The notes: generated from the letters alone by a model not told the origin. 33,096 nucleotides of DNA from an uncultured Bacteroidaceae bacterium (GCA_905234735.1 CAJOJA010000025.1:1-33096), one strand, 5' to 3'; shown: positions 23,252 through 32,898, numbered from the stretch's first letter. Made by a program: numbers and translations.

Positions 23252-24721
23252 TTATCCTACGGCTCCTTCCAGACTGACGCCGAGCAACTTCTGGGCCTCG
23301 GCGGCAAACTCCATGGGCAGTTTGTTCAATACGTCCTTGGCATATCCGTTGACAATGAGGCCAACGGCTTCTTCAAGAGGGATGCCGCGTTGGTTGCAAT
23401 AGAAGAGTTGGTCTTCCGAAATCTTACTGGTCGTGGCCTCGTGCTCCACTACGGCTGTCGGATTCTGTACGTCCATGTAGGGGAACGTGTGTGCGCCGCA
23501 TTTGTCACCCAGCAGCAGGGAGTCGCACGACGAGTAGTTGCGTGCCCCGTCGGCATTCTTGCCCACGCGCACCAGTCCGCGGTAGGCGTTCTGACTGCGT
23601 CCGGCGCTGATGCCCTTGCTGATGATGGTGCTCTTGGTGTTCTTGCCCAGATGAATCATCTTCGTCCCCGTATCGGCTTGCTGGAAGTTGTTGGTCAGCG
23701 CCACGCTATAGAATTCGGCCTGCGAGCCGTCGCCCGAAAGCACGCAGCTGGGATATTTCCAGGTGATGGCCGAGCCGGTCTCCACCTGGGTCCAAGACAG
23801 CCGGCTGTTTCGGCCACGCAGATGTCCTCGTTTCGTCACCAGATTCAGCACGCCTCCCTTGCCTTCCTTGTCGCCCGGGTACCAGTTCTGCACTGTCGAG
23901 TACTTGACTTCGGCGTTCTCCATAATCACAATCTCCACGATGGCGGCATGTAGCTGATTCTCGTCGCGCATGGGGGCTGTGCAGCCTTCGAGATACGATA
24001 CGTATGAATCGTCGTCGGCTACAATGAGCGTGCGTTCGAACTGTCCCGTACCGCGGGCATTGATACGGAAGTAGGTGCTGAGCTCCATGGGGCAGCGCAC
24101 ACCCTTGGGGATATAGACAAACGACCCGTCGGAGAAGACTGCGCTGTTCAGGGCGGCAAAGAAGTTGTCGCGATAGGGCACTACCGACCCTAAGTACTGG
24201 CGTACCAAGTCGGGATGTTGGCGCACGGCCTCGCTGATGGAACAGAAGATAATGCCCTTCTCCTGCAGACGTTCGCGGAAGGTTGTCTTCACCGAGACGG
24301 AGTCCATCACGGCATCCACCGCCATACCGCTCAGTGCCATACGCTCCTCCAGAGGGATGCCCAGTTTGTCGAACGTCTTCATCAGTTCGGGGTCAATCTC
24401 TTGCCCCTTACTCCCTGCCCCTTGCCCCTTCTGGGCCGTCGGGTCGGCATAGTAGGAGATGTCCTGATAGTCTATCTCGGGCATATTCAGGTGTCCCCAG
24501 GTGGGTTGCTTCAGCATCTGCCAATGGCGGAATGCCTTCAGGCGGAAGTCCAGCAGCCACTCGGGTTCGCCCTTCTTTTCCGAAATCAGGCGAACGACGT
24601 CCTCCGACAACCCTTTCTCGATGATGTCGGTCGTGACGTCGGTCGTGAATCCGTATTCGTATGTCTTGTCGGCTATCTCGCGGACAAGGGCATTGTCTTT
24701 ATTCTTCTTCTCCTCCATCAT
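23252..24721 (-). CDS. sufB: Fe-S cluster assembly scaffold protein SufB
   Basis: 489 aa. SufB is a core part of the SufBCD scaffold, which builds Fe-S clusters for transfer to apoproteins. Recognisable family stretches are [22 protein letters not shown]-like [66 protein letters not shown] and the C-terminal [18 protein letters not shown] and [16 protein letters not shown]. Residues about 96-107 ([12 protein letters not shown]) are a low-complexity insert encoded by a G-rich tract. It overlaps the cvpA end by 23 bp. sufC and sufD are not next to it. Confidence 0.96.
   Translation of the reverse strand: MMEEKKNKDNALVREIADKTYEYGFTTDVTTDIIEKGLSEDVVRLISEKKGEPEWLLDFRLKAFRHWQMLKQPTWGHLNMPEIDYQDISYYADPTAQKGQGAGSKGQEIDPELMKTFDKLGIPLEERMALSGMAVDAVMDSVSVKTTFRERLQEKGIIFCSISEAVRQHPDLVRQYLGSVVPYRDNFFAALNSAVFSDGSFVYIPKGVRCPMELSTYFRINARGTGQFERTLIVADDDSYVSYLEGCTAPMRDENQLHAAIVEIVIMENAEVKYSTVQNWYPGDKEGKGGVLNLVTKRGHLRGRNSRLSWTQVETGSAITWKYPSCVLSGDGSQAEFYSVALTNNFQQADTGTKMIHLGKNTKSTIISKGISAGRSQNAYRGLVRVGKNADGARNYSSCDSLLLGDKCGAHTFPYMDVQNPTAVVEHEATTSKISEDQLFYCNQRGIPLEEAVGLIVNGYAKDVLNKLPMEFAAEAQKLLGVSLEGAVG
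24404..24428 (-). repeat. G-rich tract inside sufB, possible G-quadruplex
   Basis: On the coding (reverse) strand four G runs, GGGG-CAA-GGGG-CA-GGG-AGTAA-GGGG, fit the G3+N1-7 pattern. The tract encodes the [10 protein letters not shown] insert. Confidence 0.55.
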
Positions 24722-25148
24722 TTACTTCTTCACTTACGTTGGGGAACAGATATCTCGGGGTTGCCTTCAAGGCCTGGACTAAGGGATTCGTCTCGACCTG
24801 ACTCTTCACTTCGCGGACATAGTCGACGAGCATCATCAGACAGCCCAGCAACAGGGCGTATTTCAGGAATCCCACTGCGGCGCCCAGCAGTTTGTTCACT
24901 GTTCCTATTACGATGATTTCGTCCAGCAGTTTGGTTATCATCCACGCCACGAAGCCCAGGGTCAGGGGCACTATAATCCAGATGAGCAGAAACCCAAAGA
25001 CTCCGAAGCCTACCTGTTCATAATAGCGGTAGGCCAGATAGAGTCCGATAAAGAAGCCTGTGAAAGAAATGACCTCCCGAAGAAGGCCATTCCTCCAGCC
25101 TCTAAATGCTCCATAGAGCAGAATAGCCAGACAAATAAGAGCAATCAC
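24699..25148 (-). CDS. CvpA family membrane protein
   Basis: 149 aa with about four hydrophobic segments: [54 protein letters not shown] and [41 protein letters not shown] matches the CvpA beginning. The E. coli founder is needed for colicin V production; in Bacteroidetes the role is unknown. The start overlaps the infB stop by four bases and the end overlaps sufB by 23 bp, so translation is tightly coupled across all three genes. Confidence 0.85.
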   Translation of the reverse strand: MIALICLAILLYGAFRGWRNGLLREVISFTGFFIGLYLAYRYYEQVGFGVFGFLLIWIIVPLTLGFVAWMITKLLDEIIVIGTVNKLLGAAVGFLKYALLLGCLMMLVDYVREVKSQVETNPLVQALKATPRYLFPNVSEEVNDGGEEE

Positions 25149-28006
25149 AGTTTCGCCTTAATCTCGATTTCCTGGAAGGTTTCGAGAATGTCGCCTTCAC
25201 GCAGGTCGTTGTAGTTGACGAGCGAGATACCGCACTCAAAGTTGGTAGTCACCTCCTTCACGTCGTCCTTGAAACGCTTCAGGGCATTAATTTCGCCGGT
25301 GTGTACAACGATGCCGTCGCGAATGACGCGGGCCTTGTTCGTACGGCTGACCTTGCCCTCGATGACGTAGGCACCGGCCACAGTACCCACCTTCGAGATG
25401 TGGTAGACCTGGCGCACCTCCACCTGGGCGGTAACTTCCTCCTTGATTTCGGGCGAAAGCATACCCTCCATGGCGTCGCGCACCTCTTCGATGGCGTCGT
25501 AGATGACGCTGTACGTGCGTATGTCCACTCCCTCCTGCTCGGCCAGACGGCGGGCAGCGCTGGACGGACGTACCTGGAAGGCTACGATGATGGCATCGGA
25601 GGCCGCTGCCAGGTTGACATCGTTCTCACTGATTTGTCCCACGCTCTTCTGGATGACGTTGACCTGAATCTTCTCCGTAGAGAGTTTCAGCAACGAGTCG
25701 GAGAGGGCCTCGATAGAACCGTCCACGTCGCCCTTGACGATGATGTTCAGTTCCTTGAAGTTGCCCAGGGCGATACGACGACCGATTTCGTTCAGGTCGA
25801 CACGCTTCATCGTGCGCAAACCCTGTTCGCGGGCCAGCTGCTCACGCTTGTTGGCAATCTCGCGAGCCTCCTGGTCGCTATCCATCACGTGGAAGGTATC
25901 GCCAGCCGTCGGGGCTCCGTTCAAACCCAGTATGGTGGCAGCCTGCGAGGGGCCGATTTCCGTCACGCGCTGTCCACGTTCGTTGAACATGGCCTTCACG
26001 CGACCGTAGCTTGTACCGGCCAGCATGACATCGCCCACACGCAGCGTACCGTTGCTGCAGAGCACCGTGGCCACGTAGCCACGACCCTTGTCGAGCGACG
26101 ACTCGATGACCGTGCCCGTACCCTTGCGGTTGGGGTTGGCCTTCAGGTCGAGCATCTCGGCTTCCAGCAGCACCTTCTCCAGCAGTTCCTGCACACCGAT
26201 ACCCTTCTTGGCACTGATGTCCTGACTCTGGTATTTGCCGCCCCAGTCCTCGACGAGGAAGTTCATGTTGGCCAGATGCTCCTTAATCTTCTCCGGATTG
26301 GCAGCGGGCTTGTCTATCTTGTTGATGGCGAACACGATGGGCACGTTGGCAGCCATAGCGTGGTTGATGGCCTCCTTGGTCTGCGGCATGATGTCGTCGT
26401 CGGCTGCCACGATGATAATGGCAATGTCGGTGACCTGTGCACCACGGGCACGCATGGCGGTGAATGCTTCGTGACCCGGCGTGTCGAGGAAGGTCACGTG
26501 GCGACCGTCGTCGAGCGTCACGTTATAGGCACCGATGTGCTGCGTGATGCCGCCGGCCTCACCGGCGATGACGTTGGTCCGGCGGATGTAGTCGAGCAGA
26601 GAGGTCTTACCGTGGTCGACATGTCCCATCACCGTTACGATGGGAGCACGCGGTTGCAGATCCTCCTCGCTGTCCTCCTCTTCCACTACGGCTTCGCTTA
26701 CTTCAGCGCTGACGTATTCGGTGGTGAACCCATATTCCTCGGCAATGAGGTTGATGGTCTCGGCGTCCATGCGCTGGTTGATGCTGACCATGATGCCGAT
26801 GCTCATGCACGTACCGATAATCTTCGTCACGGGCACGTTCATCATCGTGGCCAACTCGTTGGCGGTCACGAACTCCGTCAGCTTCAGCACTTTGCTCTCC
26901 TCGGCCTGGTGTTCCAGTTCCTCCTCCATTCCTTGGCGGATGGCATCGCGCTTTTCGCGGCGATACTTGGCACCCTTGCCCAGTTTGTTGTCCTTCGAGG
27001 TCAAGCGGGCCAGTGTCTCGCGTACCTGCTTGGCCACTTCCTCGTCGCTAACCTCCTGTGGCAGTACGCTCTGCTTGGGCTGGTTCTTCTTTTTCTTCTT
27101 GCCGCCAGCCTGCTGTTGCTGCTGGTTCTGCTGTTTATTGCGGTTCTGGTTGCCGCCTTGCTGCTGGTTGGCAGCGTTCTTGGCTGCACCCATCGATGCC
27201 TTGCGGGCTTCCGATTCGACGTCGACGCGCTGCTGTCCAATGCGGGCACGCTTCTGCTTGCCCTGTTTCTCTTCGCGCTCCTTGCGCTTCTCCTCCTTGC
27301 TCTTCTTTTTGGGGCGCGTACTCTGGTTCATGGCCGAGAGGTCGATATGTCCCTTCACGGTCAGTGTGGGTGCGGCCACGTTCTCCTTGTTCAGACGGAA
27401 TACACCGTCTTCCGAAACATCGCCGATGGCGGGTTTCGCCTTTTTCTGTCGTTCGGGTTTCGGAGTGGGTTCGGGCTCGACCTCTGCTACGGGTTCCTCT
27501 GCCTCGGCCTCCGTCTCTACGGATTGGGGGGCGGGTTCGGGCATTGCCTCAGGTTGTACGTCGACTACTGTTTCTTCCTTTTCGGCAGGTCTCTCCTTTG
27601 CCTCCTCCACAACTTCGACTACGGGTTGTGGTTCGACAACGGGCTTCGCTTCGGCTTTGGGTTGAGGCTTCGTTTCGGGTTGTGATTTTGGGGCATTCAA
27701 GTCAATTTTGCCCACCACCTTCGGACCGCTCACGTTGACTTTCGTGGTCTCGGCCATCACCTCTTCGCGCCGGGCAGCCTTTTCCTTCTCCTTGCTGCTC
27801 TGCCGCTGTTGTTGCATCTCCGTGGCCTCTTTGCGCAATCCCTTGTCGGGGCTGAACTCCTTGAGCAATAATTCGTATTGTTCCTCCGTTATGCGACTAT
27901 TGGGGTTGGCCTCCACCTCGGTAAAGCCTTTCTTCTGTAGAAACTCGACAGCCGTCTGCAGTCCTACATTACATTCTTTGGTTGCTTTATTTAGTCTTAT
28001 GCTCAT
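25145..28006 (-). CDS. infB: translation initiation factor IF-2
   Basis: 953 aa. This GTPase places initiator tRNA on the 30S subunit and promotes subunit joining. The N-terminal IF2N-like segment (residues 1-50, [20 protein letters not shown]) is followed by a long low-complexity region. That region is first Pro/Glu/Val-rich, then Lys/Arg-rich, then a Gln/Asn-rich [20 protein letters not shown] block near residue 290. A second IF2N lies around 375-430. The G domain has GHVDHGKT at 461-468, DTPGHEAF and NKID, with C-terminal domains ending [10 protein letters not shown]. The variable linker is longer than in Proteobacteria but usual for Bacteroidetes. Confidence 0.97.
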   Translation of the reverse strand: MSIRLNKATKECNVGLQTAVEFLQKKGFTEVEANPNSRITEEQYELLLKEFSPDKGLRKEATEMQQQRQSSKEKEKAARREEVMAETTKVNVSGPKVVGKIDLNAPKSQPETKPQPKAEAKPVVEPQPVVEVVEEAKERPAEKEETVVDVQPEAMPEPAPQSVETEAEAEEPVAEVEPEPTPKPERQKKAKPAIGDVSEDGVFRLNKENVAAPTLTVKGHIDLSAMNQSTRPKKKSKEEKRKEREEKQGKQKRARIGQQRVDVESEARKASMGAAKNAANQQQGGNQNRNKQQNQQQQQAGGKKKKKNQPKQSVLPQEVSDEEVAKQVRETLARLTSKDNKLGKGAKYRREKRDAIRQGMEEELEHQAEESKVLKLTEFVTANELATMMNVPVTKIIGTCMSIGIMVSINQRMDAETINLIAEEYGFTTEYVSAEVSEAVVEEEDSEEDLQPRAPIVTVMGHVDHGKTSLLDYIRRTNVIAGEAGGITQHIGAYNVTLDDGRHVTFLDTPGHEAFTAMRARGAQVTDIAIIIVAADDDIMPQTKEAINHAMAANVPIVFAINKIDKPAANPEKIKEHLANMNFLVEDWGGKYQSQDISAKKGIGVQELLEKVLLEAEMLDLKANPNRKGTGTVIESSLDKGRGYVATVLCSNGTLRVGDVMLAGTSYGRVKAMFNERGQRVTEIGPSQAATILGLNGAPTAGDTFHVMDSDQEAREIANKREQLAREQGLRTMKRVDLNEIGRRIALGNFKELNIIVKGDVDGSIEALSDSLLKLSTEKIQVNVIQKSVGQISENDVNLAAASDAIIVAFQVRPSSAARRLAEQEGVDIRTYSVIYDAIEEVRDAMEGMLSPEIKEEVTAQVEVRQVYHISKVGTVAGAYVIEGKVSRTNKARVIRDGIVVHTGEINALKRFKDDVKEVTTNFECGISLVNYNDLREGDILETFQEIEIKAKL

Positions 28007-28024
28007 GTTCCTTCACTTTTCACT

Positions 28025-29302
28025 TTATTCTTGCTCTTCCTCCTCCTCGAATTCGGCGGCCAGGACGCGCAGGGTGTCGTCTACGGTCTCCTCTTCCAGG
28101 TCGGCCTCCTTGATAATCATTTCGCGCGGGGCGTTCAGCACCTGGCGGGCGGTGGTCAGGCCAATCTTCTTCAGTTCCTCGATGACCCAAGGTTCGATTT
28201 CGTCGGCGAAGTCGTCGAGCTGGACGTCCTCTTCCTCCTCTTCGTTGAGTTCGCGGAATACGTCGATGGTGTAGCCCGTCAGCATGGAGGCCAGTTTGAT
28301 GTTGGCACCACCCTTACCGATGGCCAGGCTCACCTGGTCGGGATCCAGGAACACTTCTGCCTTGTGGTTCTCCTCGTCCAGCTCCACGCGGTTCACTTCA
28401 GCCGGACTGAGGGCACGGGTGATGAAAAGCTGCGGGTTCTGGGTGTAGTTGAGCACGTCGATGTTCTCGCCGCGCAGTTCGCGCACGATGCCGTGTACAC
28501 GGCTACCCTTGACACCCACGCAGGCACCAACGGGGTCGATGCGTTCGTCGTAACTCTCTACGGCCACCTTGGCGCGTTCGCCGGGGATGCGGGCAATGCG
28601 GTGGATGGTGATGAGTCCGTCGTTGATTTCGGGCACCTCGGCCTCCATCAGTCGGCGCAGGAAGTCGGGGCATGTGCGGCTCAGGATAATCTTGGGGTTG
28701 CCGTTCGCATTGTCCACACGCAGGATGCAAGCCCTCACGGTCTCGCCCTTACGGAAGAAGTCGCCGGGAATCTGTTCCTGCTTGGGCAGCAGCAACTCGT
28801 TGCCTTCGTCGTCGAGCAGCAGCAGTTCGCGCTTCCAAACCTGATAGACTTCGCCGCTGATGATTTCGCCCACGCGGTCCTTGTACTGGTTGTAGAGCGT
28901 GTCGTGCTCCAGTTCCAGGATGCGGCTGGCCAGTGTCTGGCGCAGGGTCAGGATGCTACGGCGTCCGAAGCTTGCAAAGTCCACCTGTTGGCTCACTTCC
29001 TCACCCACCTCATAGTCGTCCTCAATCTTTCGTGCCTCACTCAGGCTGATTTCGCGCTGGGGATCCTTCACCTCGCCATCCTCCACGACCGTGCGGTTGT
29101 GGTAGATTTCGAAGTCGCCCTTGTCGGGGTTCACAATCACGTCATAGTTCTCGTCCGACCCGTAGGTTTTGGCTATGACGCTGCGGAAGCATTCCTCCAA
29201 CACACTGACCAGCGTAGCGCGATCGATGTTTTTCATCTCCTTGAAATCGGAGAAGGACTGAATCAGGTTTACCTTCTCCGGTGCTTTTGATTTTGTTGCC
29301 AT
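28025..29302 (-). CDS. nusA: transcription termination/antitermination factor NusA
   Basis: 425 aa. NusA binds RNA polymerase and modulates pausing, termination and antitermination. Order: N-terminal domain (LIQSFSDFKEMKNIDRATLV), S1 domain at about 133-205 (VGEIISGEVYQVWKRELLLL), KH1 (ERAKVAVESYDERIDPVGAC, GVKGSRVHGIVRELRGENID) and KH2 (VSLAIGKGGANIKLASMLTG). A helix-hairpin segment (IGLTTARQVLNAPREMI) and a very acidic end (EFEEEEEQE) follow. It lies between rimP (20 bp) and infB (18 bp), the classical nusA-operon order. Confidence 0.97.
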   Translation of the reverse strand: MATKSKAPEKVNLIQSFSDFKEMKNIDRATLVSVLEECFRSVIAKTYGSDENYDVIVNPDKGDFEIYHNRTVVEDGEVKDPQREISLSEARKIEDDYEVGEEVSQQVDFASFGRRSILTLRQTLASRILELEHDTLYNQYKDRVGEIISGEVYQVWKRELLLLDDEGNELLLPKQEQIPGDFFRKGETVRACILRVDNANGNPKIILSRTCPDFLRRLMEAEVPEINDGLITIHRIARIPGERAKVAVESYDERIDPVGACVGVKGSRVHGIVRELRGENIDVLNYTQNPQLFITRALSPAEVNRVELDEENHKAEVFLDPDQVSLAIGKGGANIKLASMLTGYTIDVFRELNEEEEEDVQLDDFADEIEPWVIEELKKIGLTTARQVLNAPREMIIKEADLEEETVDDTLRVLAAEFEEEEEQE

Positions 29303-29322
29303 TATATTGATTTTTATGATTT

Positions 29323-29790
29323 TTACTTAACTTTTATCAGATACTTTGTATAGGCCACTTCGTTGTAGGCGAAATTCATCTGTACCAGTTCCTTGCGGGC
29401 ACGCTTGGCCCCTTCGGGTTTCACTTTCTGCTCCACTTCCATAGAGAATCCCTCGTCGGAGACCTCCACCAGTGTGCCCTGATACTTGTGTCCGTCGCGG
29501 GTTTGTGTCTCCACGGGCGAACCGATGTGGATTTCATATTGGCGGCGTACGCGGAAGGGCTGTCCCAGTCCGGCACTGCCCACTTCCAGTTCGTAGTCTT
29601 CCTGGTCGCGGTCGAGTCGCGACTCGATGTAGCGGCTCAGTTCGGCGCAGTCCTCTATCCACACTCCATCGGCATGGTCAATGGTCACCACGATACAGTC
29701 GTCGGCAGATACGTTGATGTCGACCAGGAAATACTCCTTGTCTGCCAACCACTCGTTTACCACACTCTCAACAAGTTTTTTGTCTATCAT
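29323..29790 (-). CDS. rimP: ribosome maturation factor RimP
   Basis: 155 aa, normal length. RimP assists 30S subunit maturation. Family motifs are VDINVSADDCIVVTIDHADG, the CAELSRYIESRLD segment and the conserved YELEVGSAGLGQPFRVRRQY, followed by an Sm-like C-terminal half with YQGTLVEVSDEGF. It is the first gene of the seven-gene reverse operon. Its promoter box is at 29858-29851 and its leader contains a 9-bp hairpin. Confidence 0.95.
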   Translation of the reverse strand: MIDKKLVESVVNEWLADKEYFLVDINVSADDCIVVTIDHADGVWIEDCAELSRYIESRLDRDQEDYELEVGSAGLGQPFRVRRQYEIHIGSPVETQTRDGHKYQGTLVEVSDEGFSMEVEQKVKPEGAKRARKELVQMNFAYNEVAYTKYLIKVK

Positions 29791-29811
29791 GATACAACTT
29801 TTATTAACGTG

Positions 29812-29841
29812 AAGTGAGGAACTCTTTCGGGCTCCTCACTT
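29812..29841 (-). promoter_or_regulatory. hairpin in the leader of the rimP-nusA-infB operon
   Basis: AAGTGAGGA (29812-29820) pairs with TCCTCACTT (29833-29841) around 12 bases. It begins within a few bases of the predicted transcription start. No T run follows, so it is a leader structure rather than a terminator. Confidence 0.55.
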
Positions 29842-29850
29842 TCAACGCTG

Positions 29851-29858
29851 CAAATTTA
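29851..29858 (-). promoter_or_regulatory. -7 box of the rimP operon
   Basis: TAAATTTG followed by C and preceded by TTCG on the reverse strand. It leaves a leader of about 57 bases before rimP. Confidence 0.65.
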
Positions 29859-29973
29859 CGAACTTTTTCTGAACTTAGAAAATATTTTCCATAAAAATGC
29901 TGTTTTCTTCCTACCATTTATGTTTCATCTGCATTTCGTGGACGGGTAGGTCCTACTATGGTCGGGCCTTGGT

Positions 29974-30027
29974 CGACGCGTCGTCGGAACTCCGACGATA
30001 CTAGAACGAGGCTCCGACGACGCGTCG
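29974..30027. repeat. 15-bp perfect inverted repeat
   Basis: CGACGCGTCGTCGGA (29974-29988) is the exact reverse complement of TCCGACGACGCGTCG (30013-30027). A third partial copy, CTCCGACGA, sits in the 24-base loop and could pair with either arm. A further inverted repeat AACGCATA/TATGCGTT lies at 30046-30053 / 30068-30075 around ACGCGCGT. The rest of the 29859-30109 gap shows no gene. Confidence 0.8.
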
Positions 30028-30109
30028 TCGAGGCTTCGGTCCATCAACGCATACGCGCGTACGTGTATATGCGTTTGAGTGCGCGTTCCATATTATATTA
30101 TATGCGCAG

Positions 30110-30238
30110 TTACGGGGTGGGGCTCTGAAGTGCCCAATAGAGGAAGGCGCCCACCATGAACATGACCATGATGGCCAGGGCGGCAATTCCTATCAGGAAA
30201 CTGCGGTTAGCGGTACGGATGTTTCTTCGGCGTGTCAT
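30110..30238 (-). CDS. 42-residue single-span membrane protein coupled to the S41 protease
   Basis: The frame starts with ATG at 30238-30236, sharing ATGA with the stop of the S41 protease gene, and ends at TAA 30112-30110. The product begins MTRRRNIRTANRS, a strongly basic cytoplasmic end. One hydrophobic helix follows, FLIGIAALAIMVMFMVGAFL, and then a short polar tail YWALQSPTP, so the topology is clearly N-in by the positive-inside rule. No family is recognised. The overlap and codon use like its neighbours argue that it is translated, perhaps as a partner or anchor of the protease or of an envelope complex. Confidence 0.65.
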   Translation of the reverse strand: MTRRRNIRTANRSFLIGIAALAIMVMFMVGAFLYWALQSPTP

Positions 30239-31884
30239 TTCCCTAAGATGTTATTGTATTTTTCTTTGTCCTTCAGCAGTTCCACGGCCCGGTCGTAGAC
30301 CTTGTCGCTTCGCAACAGGTGCTGTGCGCGTCCCCGCTGGTAGTAGTACCGGCTGATGATTTCGTCCTCCAGATAGGGGCGAATGGCCTCGCGGTGGTGC
30401 ATGAGTTCCGACTTCAAGTCGCCCTTCAGGGCTTGGCCCAACTGTGCGAAGAGGTCTTCTGCCCTCTCGTAGCACCCCTCCAGTTTGGCCGCGTCGCGCA
30501 GCACCTTCAGCATCTCCTCCGTGCGGCGGTTGGGTTTGAAGGAACTCTCGGCCACGTATTGTACGAACTGGTCGTAGTCCTCATCGCTCAGCGTGTAGCT
30601 GCTCGGCAAATCTATTTCGGTATGCCGTTGGGCATACTGGGTGACGAAGTTCATCATCTCGTCGCTCTCCACCACATCGTAGACCACCGAGGCCAGACTG
30701 TCAGGATGGGCCAGGATGTCGGGCTTAATGCCGCCGCCGTCACGCACTTCACGTCCACCACGGGTGTGGAAGATGCGCGTCAGCGAGTCGGGAACCGTGC
30801 CCACGCGGCCGTCAGCCGTCAGGTGGCGGTAGTCGTAGGCCTGGATGCAGCGTCCCGAGGGAATGTAGTAGCGCGAGATGGTGATTTTCAGATTGCCTCG
30901 GTAGGGCACTTCGTGGATGGCCTGCACCAGTCCCTTTCCGTAGGTGCGCGTGCCCATAATCACGGCTCGGTCCATGTCCTGCAGGCTGCCGCTCAGGATT
31001 TCTGCAGCGGAGGCCGAATTGCCGTTCACGAGCACCACGATGGGGGTGACCGTGTCCAGGGGTTCCGATGTCGTGAAGTATTCGCGGTTCGACGAGGCCA
31101 GTTTGCCTTTCGTGTACACCACTTTCTGTCCCTTCTCCACAAACAGGTTTACGATGTTGACAGCCTCGTCGATGGCCCCGCCCGGATTGTCGCGCAGGTC
31201 CAGCACCAGGCGTTTCATGCCCCGTTGTCGCAAGTTGGTGAGGGCGTGGCGCATCTCCTGTGTGGACCCCGTCGTGAAATTGGCCAGGTACAGATAGGCG
31301 ATGCCGTCCTCCATCATGTCGTAGTAGGTGATGGTGGGCATCTGTATGTTTTCACGTTTCATCTGGAAGGTCAGCGGTTGTTTCTGTCCCATGCGCTTAA
31401 CGCGCACCTCCACTCGTGTGCCCGGTTCGCCGCGCAACATACTGCTCACCTTGTCGGTGGGCATCTTGTGCACGTCTTTGCCGTCCACCGTGAGAAGGAT
31501 GTCGCCGGCACGTATGCCACCTTTCTGACTGGGCGTACCCTCATAGGGTTCGATAACCATCACGCGCTCCTCCTTCGTGTTGTAGCGGATGATGCTGCCG
31601 ATGCCTGCATATTTACCCGTAGCCATCTGGCGCAGTTCGTCATCGTCCTCGGGATAGTACTGTGTGAAGGGGTCCACGTGGCTCAGCATCGACTTGATGG
31701 TCCATCCGATGGTGGTGTCGGCCGACAGCGTATCCACGTAGTAGAGGTCGAGCTGGCGGTAGATGTCGTCGAAGAGTTCCAGATGGTGTGCAATCTCAGA
31801 GTTGTGGCTCTCCGTACGTTGCGAAGAGACATTGAGAAAATGAGAAAATGAGAGAATAAGAGAAAGGAATATAATGCGTTTCAC
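30235..31884 (-). CDS. S41 family C-terminal-processing protease
   Basis: 549 aa, secreted. MKRIIFLSLILSFSHFLNVS is the signal peptide (cleavage near SSQ). An N-terminal helical part with HVDPFTQYYPEDD is followed by a PDZ domain at about 95-175 (YAGIGSIIRY, GGIRAGDILLTVDGKDV). The S41 core has LVLDLRDNPGGAIDEAV and the catalytic dyad: S292 in GNSASAAEIL (288-297) and K317 in GTRTYGKG, 25 residues apart as in CtpB. A helical C-terminal ~150-residue extension follows. It probably cleaves periplasmic or envelope proteins; the target is unknown. It lies 27 bp after the PfkB kinase gene and overlaps the small membrane-protein gene. Confidence 0.92.
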   Translation of the reverse strand: MKRIIFLSLILSFSHFLNVSSQRTESHNSEIAHHLELFDDIYRQLDLYYVDTLSADTTIGWTIKSMLSHVDPFTQYYPEDDDELRQMATGKYAGIGSIIRYNTKEERVMVIEPYEGTPSQKGGIRAGDILLTVDGKDVHKMPTDKVSSMLRGEPGTRVEVRVKRMGQKQPLTFQMKRENIQMPTITYYDMMEDGIAYLYLANFTTGSTQEMRHALTNLRQRGMKRLVLDLRDNPGGAIDEAVNIVNLFVEKGQKVVYTKGKLASSNREYFTTSEPLDTVTPIVVLVNGNSASAAEILSGSLQDMDRAVIMGTRTYGKGLVQAIHEVPYRGNLKITISRYYIPSGRCIQAYDYRHLTADGRVGTVPDSLTRIFHTRGGREVRDGGGIKPDILAHPDSLASVVYDVVESDEMMNFVTQYAQRHTEIDLPSSYTLSDEDYDQFVQYVAESSFKPNRRTEEMLKVLRDAAKLEGCYERAEDLFAQLGQALKGDLKSELMHHREAIRPYLEDEIISRYYYQRGRAQHLLRSDKVYDRAVELLKDKEKYNNILGK

Positions 31885-31911
31885 TTCTATCGTCTTTTTA
31901 ATTCTTTATTT

Positions 31912-32898
31912 CTAATTATTAATTATCTTCTCCGCTTCGCAGCGAATCTCCTCCCACGTCTGTTCGTCCAGTCGCGTCCCCACCACCTGAATGATGTGTT
32001 GCGAGAGCAGCGAGCCCATGCGCAGGCACTGTTCGAGGTTGCCATTCCGAGATAGGGCATACAGGAAACCTCCGGCAAAGAAGTCGCCGGCTGCCGTCGT
32101 GTCCACCACATCCAGACTTCTGCCCGGAACACAGACCTTCCGCCCGTCTGTCATGCCCAGGCTGCCGCGTTTGCCCACCTTCACCACAGCCCAACGTGCC
32201 AGGCTGCCAATCTCGTGCAGGGCCTCTTCGGGGTTCTTACCTTCCGTGAAGGCAGCACTCTCCTCCTCGTTGGCGAAGACGATGTCGATGTACCTTGTAA
32301 CCAAATCGCGAAGCACGGACAGGTTCTCGCGGACCACGTTGTAGCTGGCCAGGTCGATGCTCGTAGTCATACCCAAATCCTTGGCCACCTCGCATATACG
32401 GCGGATGAGGGCATGGTCCTGCACCAGATAGCCCTCGATGTGCAGGATGTCATAGCCCTCAAACAGGTCGGGCGTGATGTCCTCTGCTGCCAGTTTCCCG
32501 GCTACGCCAAGGTATGTGGCAAAGGTGCGTTCGGCATCGGGGCTGATGAAGGTGTTTGCTACACCCGTTGCCCCGCCCTGCCCTATCAGCCGGGCTTCGA
32601 TGCCCACGGTGCGACAATTCTCCGTGAAGAAGTTCCCCATGTTGTCGTCGCCCACGCGACCCACGAATCCAGGGTGTGTCCCCAGATTGGCCAGAGCCAG
32701 CATGGCGTTGCCTGCACTGCCTCCCGTGGCTCGTGTAGGATGCCATTGCTCCAACTCCTGAGCCAACCGCAGCTGCTGTTCCCCGTCGATGAGCTGCATG
32801 CCGCCCTTGGCAAGGCCTAAGTGCTGCAGTTGTGCATCATTTTCCAGTCGGACCAAAACGTCCACCAATGCATTACCAATACCAATAATTCTGTTCAT
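31912..32898 (-). CDS. PfkB family carbohydrate/nucleoside kinase, adenosine-kinase like
   Basis: 328 aa. The start at 32898 (MNRIIGIGNALVDVLVRLEN) is chosen because the -7 box at 32922-32915 lies between it and the next upstream ATG at 32925. The ribokinase-family N-terminal signature is GGSAGNAMLALANLG, and the C-terminal signature DTTAAGDFFAGGFLYAL carries the catalytic base D272. Overall resemblance is to the adenosine kinase-like branch (GNALVDVL, GVANTFISPDAERTFATYLG), but the sugar or nucleoside substrate is not fixed by what can be seen. First gene of a three-gene reverse unit. Confidence 0.88.
   Translation of the reverse strand: MNRIIGIGNALVDVLVRLENDAQLQHLGLAKGGMQLIDGEQQLRLAQELEQWHPTRATGGSAGNAMLALANLGTHPGFVGRVGDDNMGNFFTENCRTVGIEARLIGQGGATGVANTFISPDAERTFATYLGVAGKLAAEDITPDLFEGYDILHIEGYLVQDHALIRRICEVAKDLGMTTSIDLASYNVVRENLSVLRDLVTRYIDIVFANEEESAAFTEGKNPEEALHEIGSLARWAVVKVGKRGSLGMTDGRKVCVPGRSLDVVDTTAAGDFFAGGFLYALSRNGNLEQCLRMGSLLSQHIIQVVGTRLDEQTWEEIRCEAEKIINN

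Noticed and set aside
25301..27685. 794-codon open frame on the forward strand
   Set aside because: It lies wholly antisense to infB in its GC-rich coding region; the low-complexity leucine/valine/histidine-rich translation is a mirror of the IF-2 codons, and no promoter or family motif is present.
28031..29290. 419-codon forward frame opposite nusA
   Set aside because: Same pattern of antisense shadow; nusA on the other strand has every expected domain.
30319..31851. 510-codon forward frame opposite the S41 protease gene
   Set aside because: Antisense shadow of a gene with clear PDZ and catalytic motifs.
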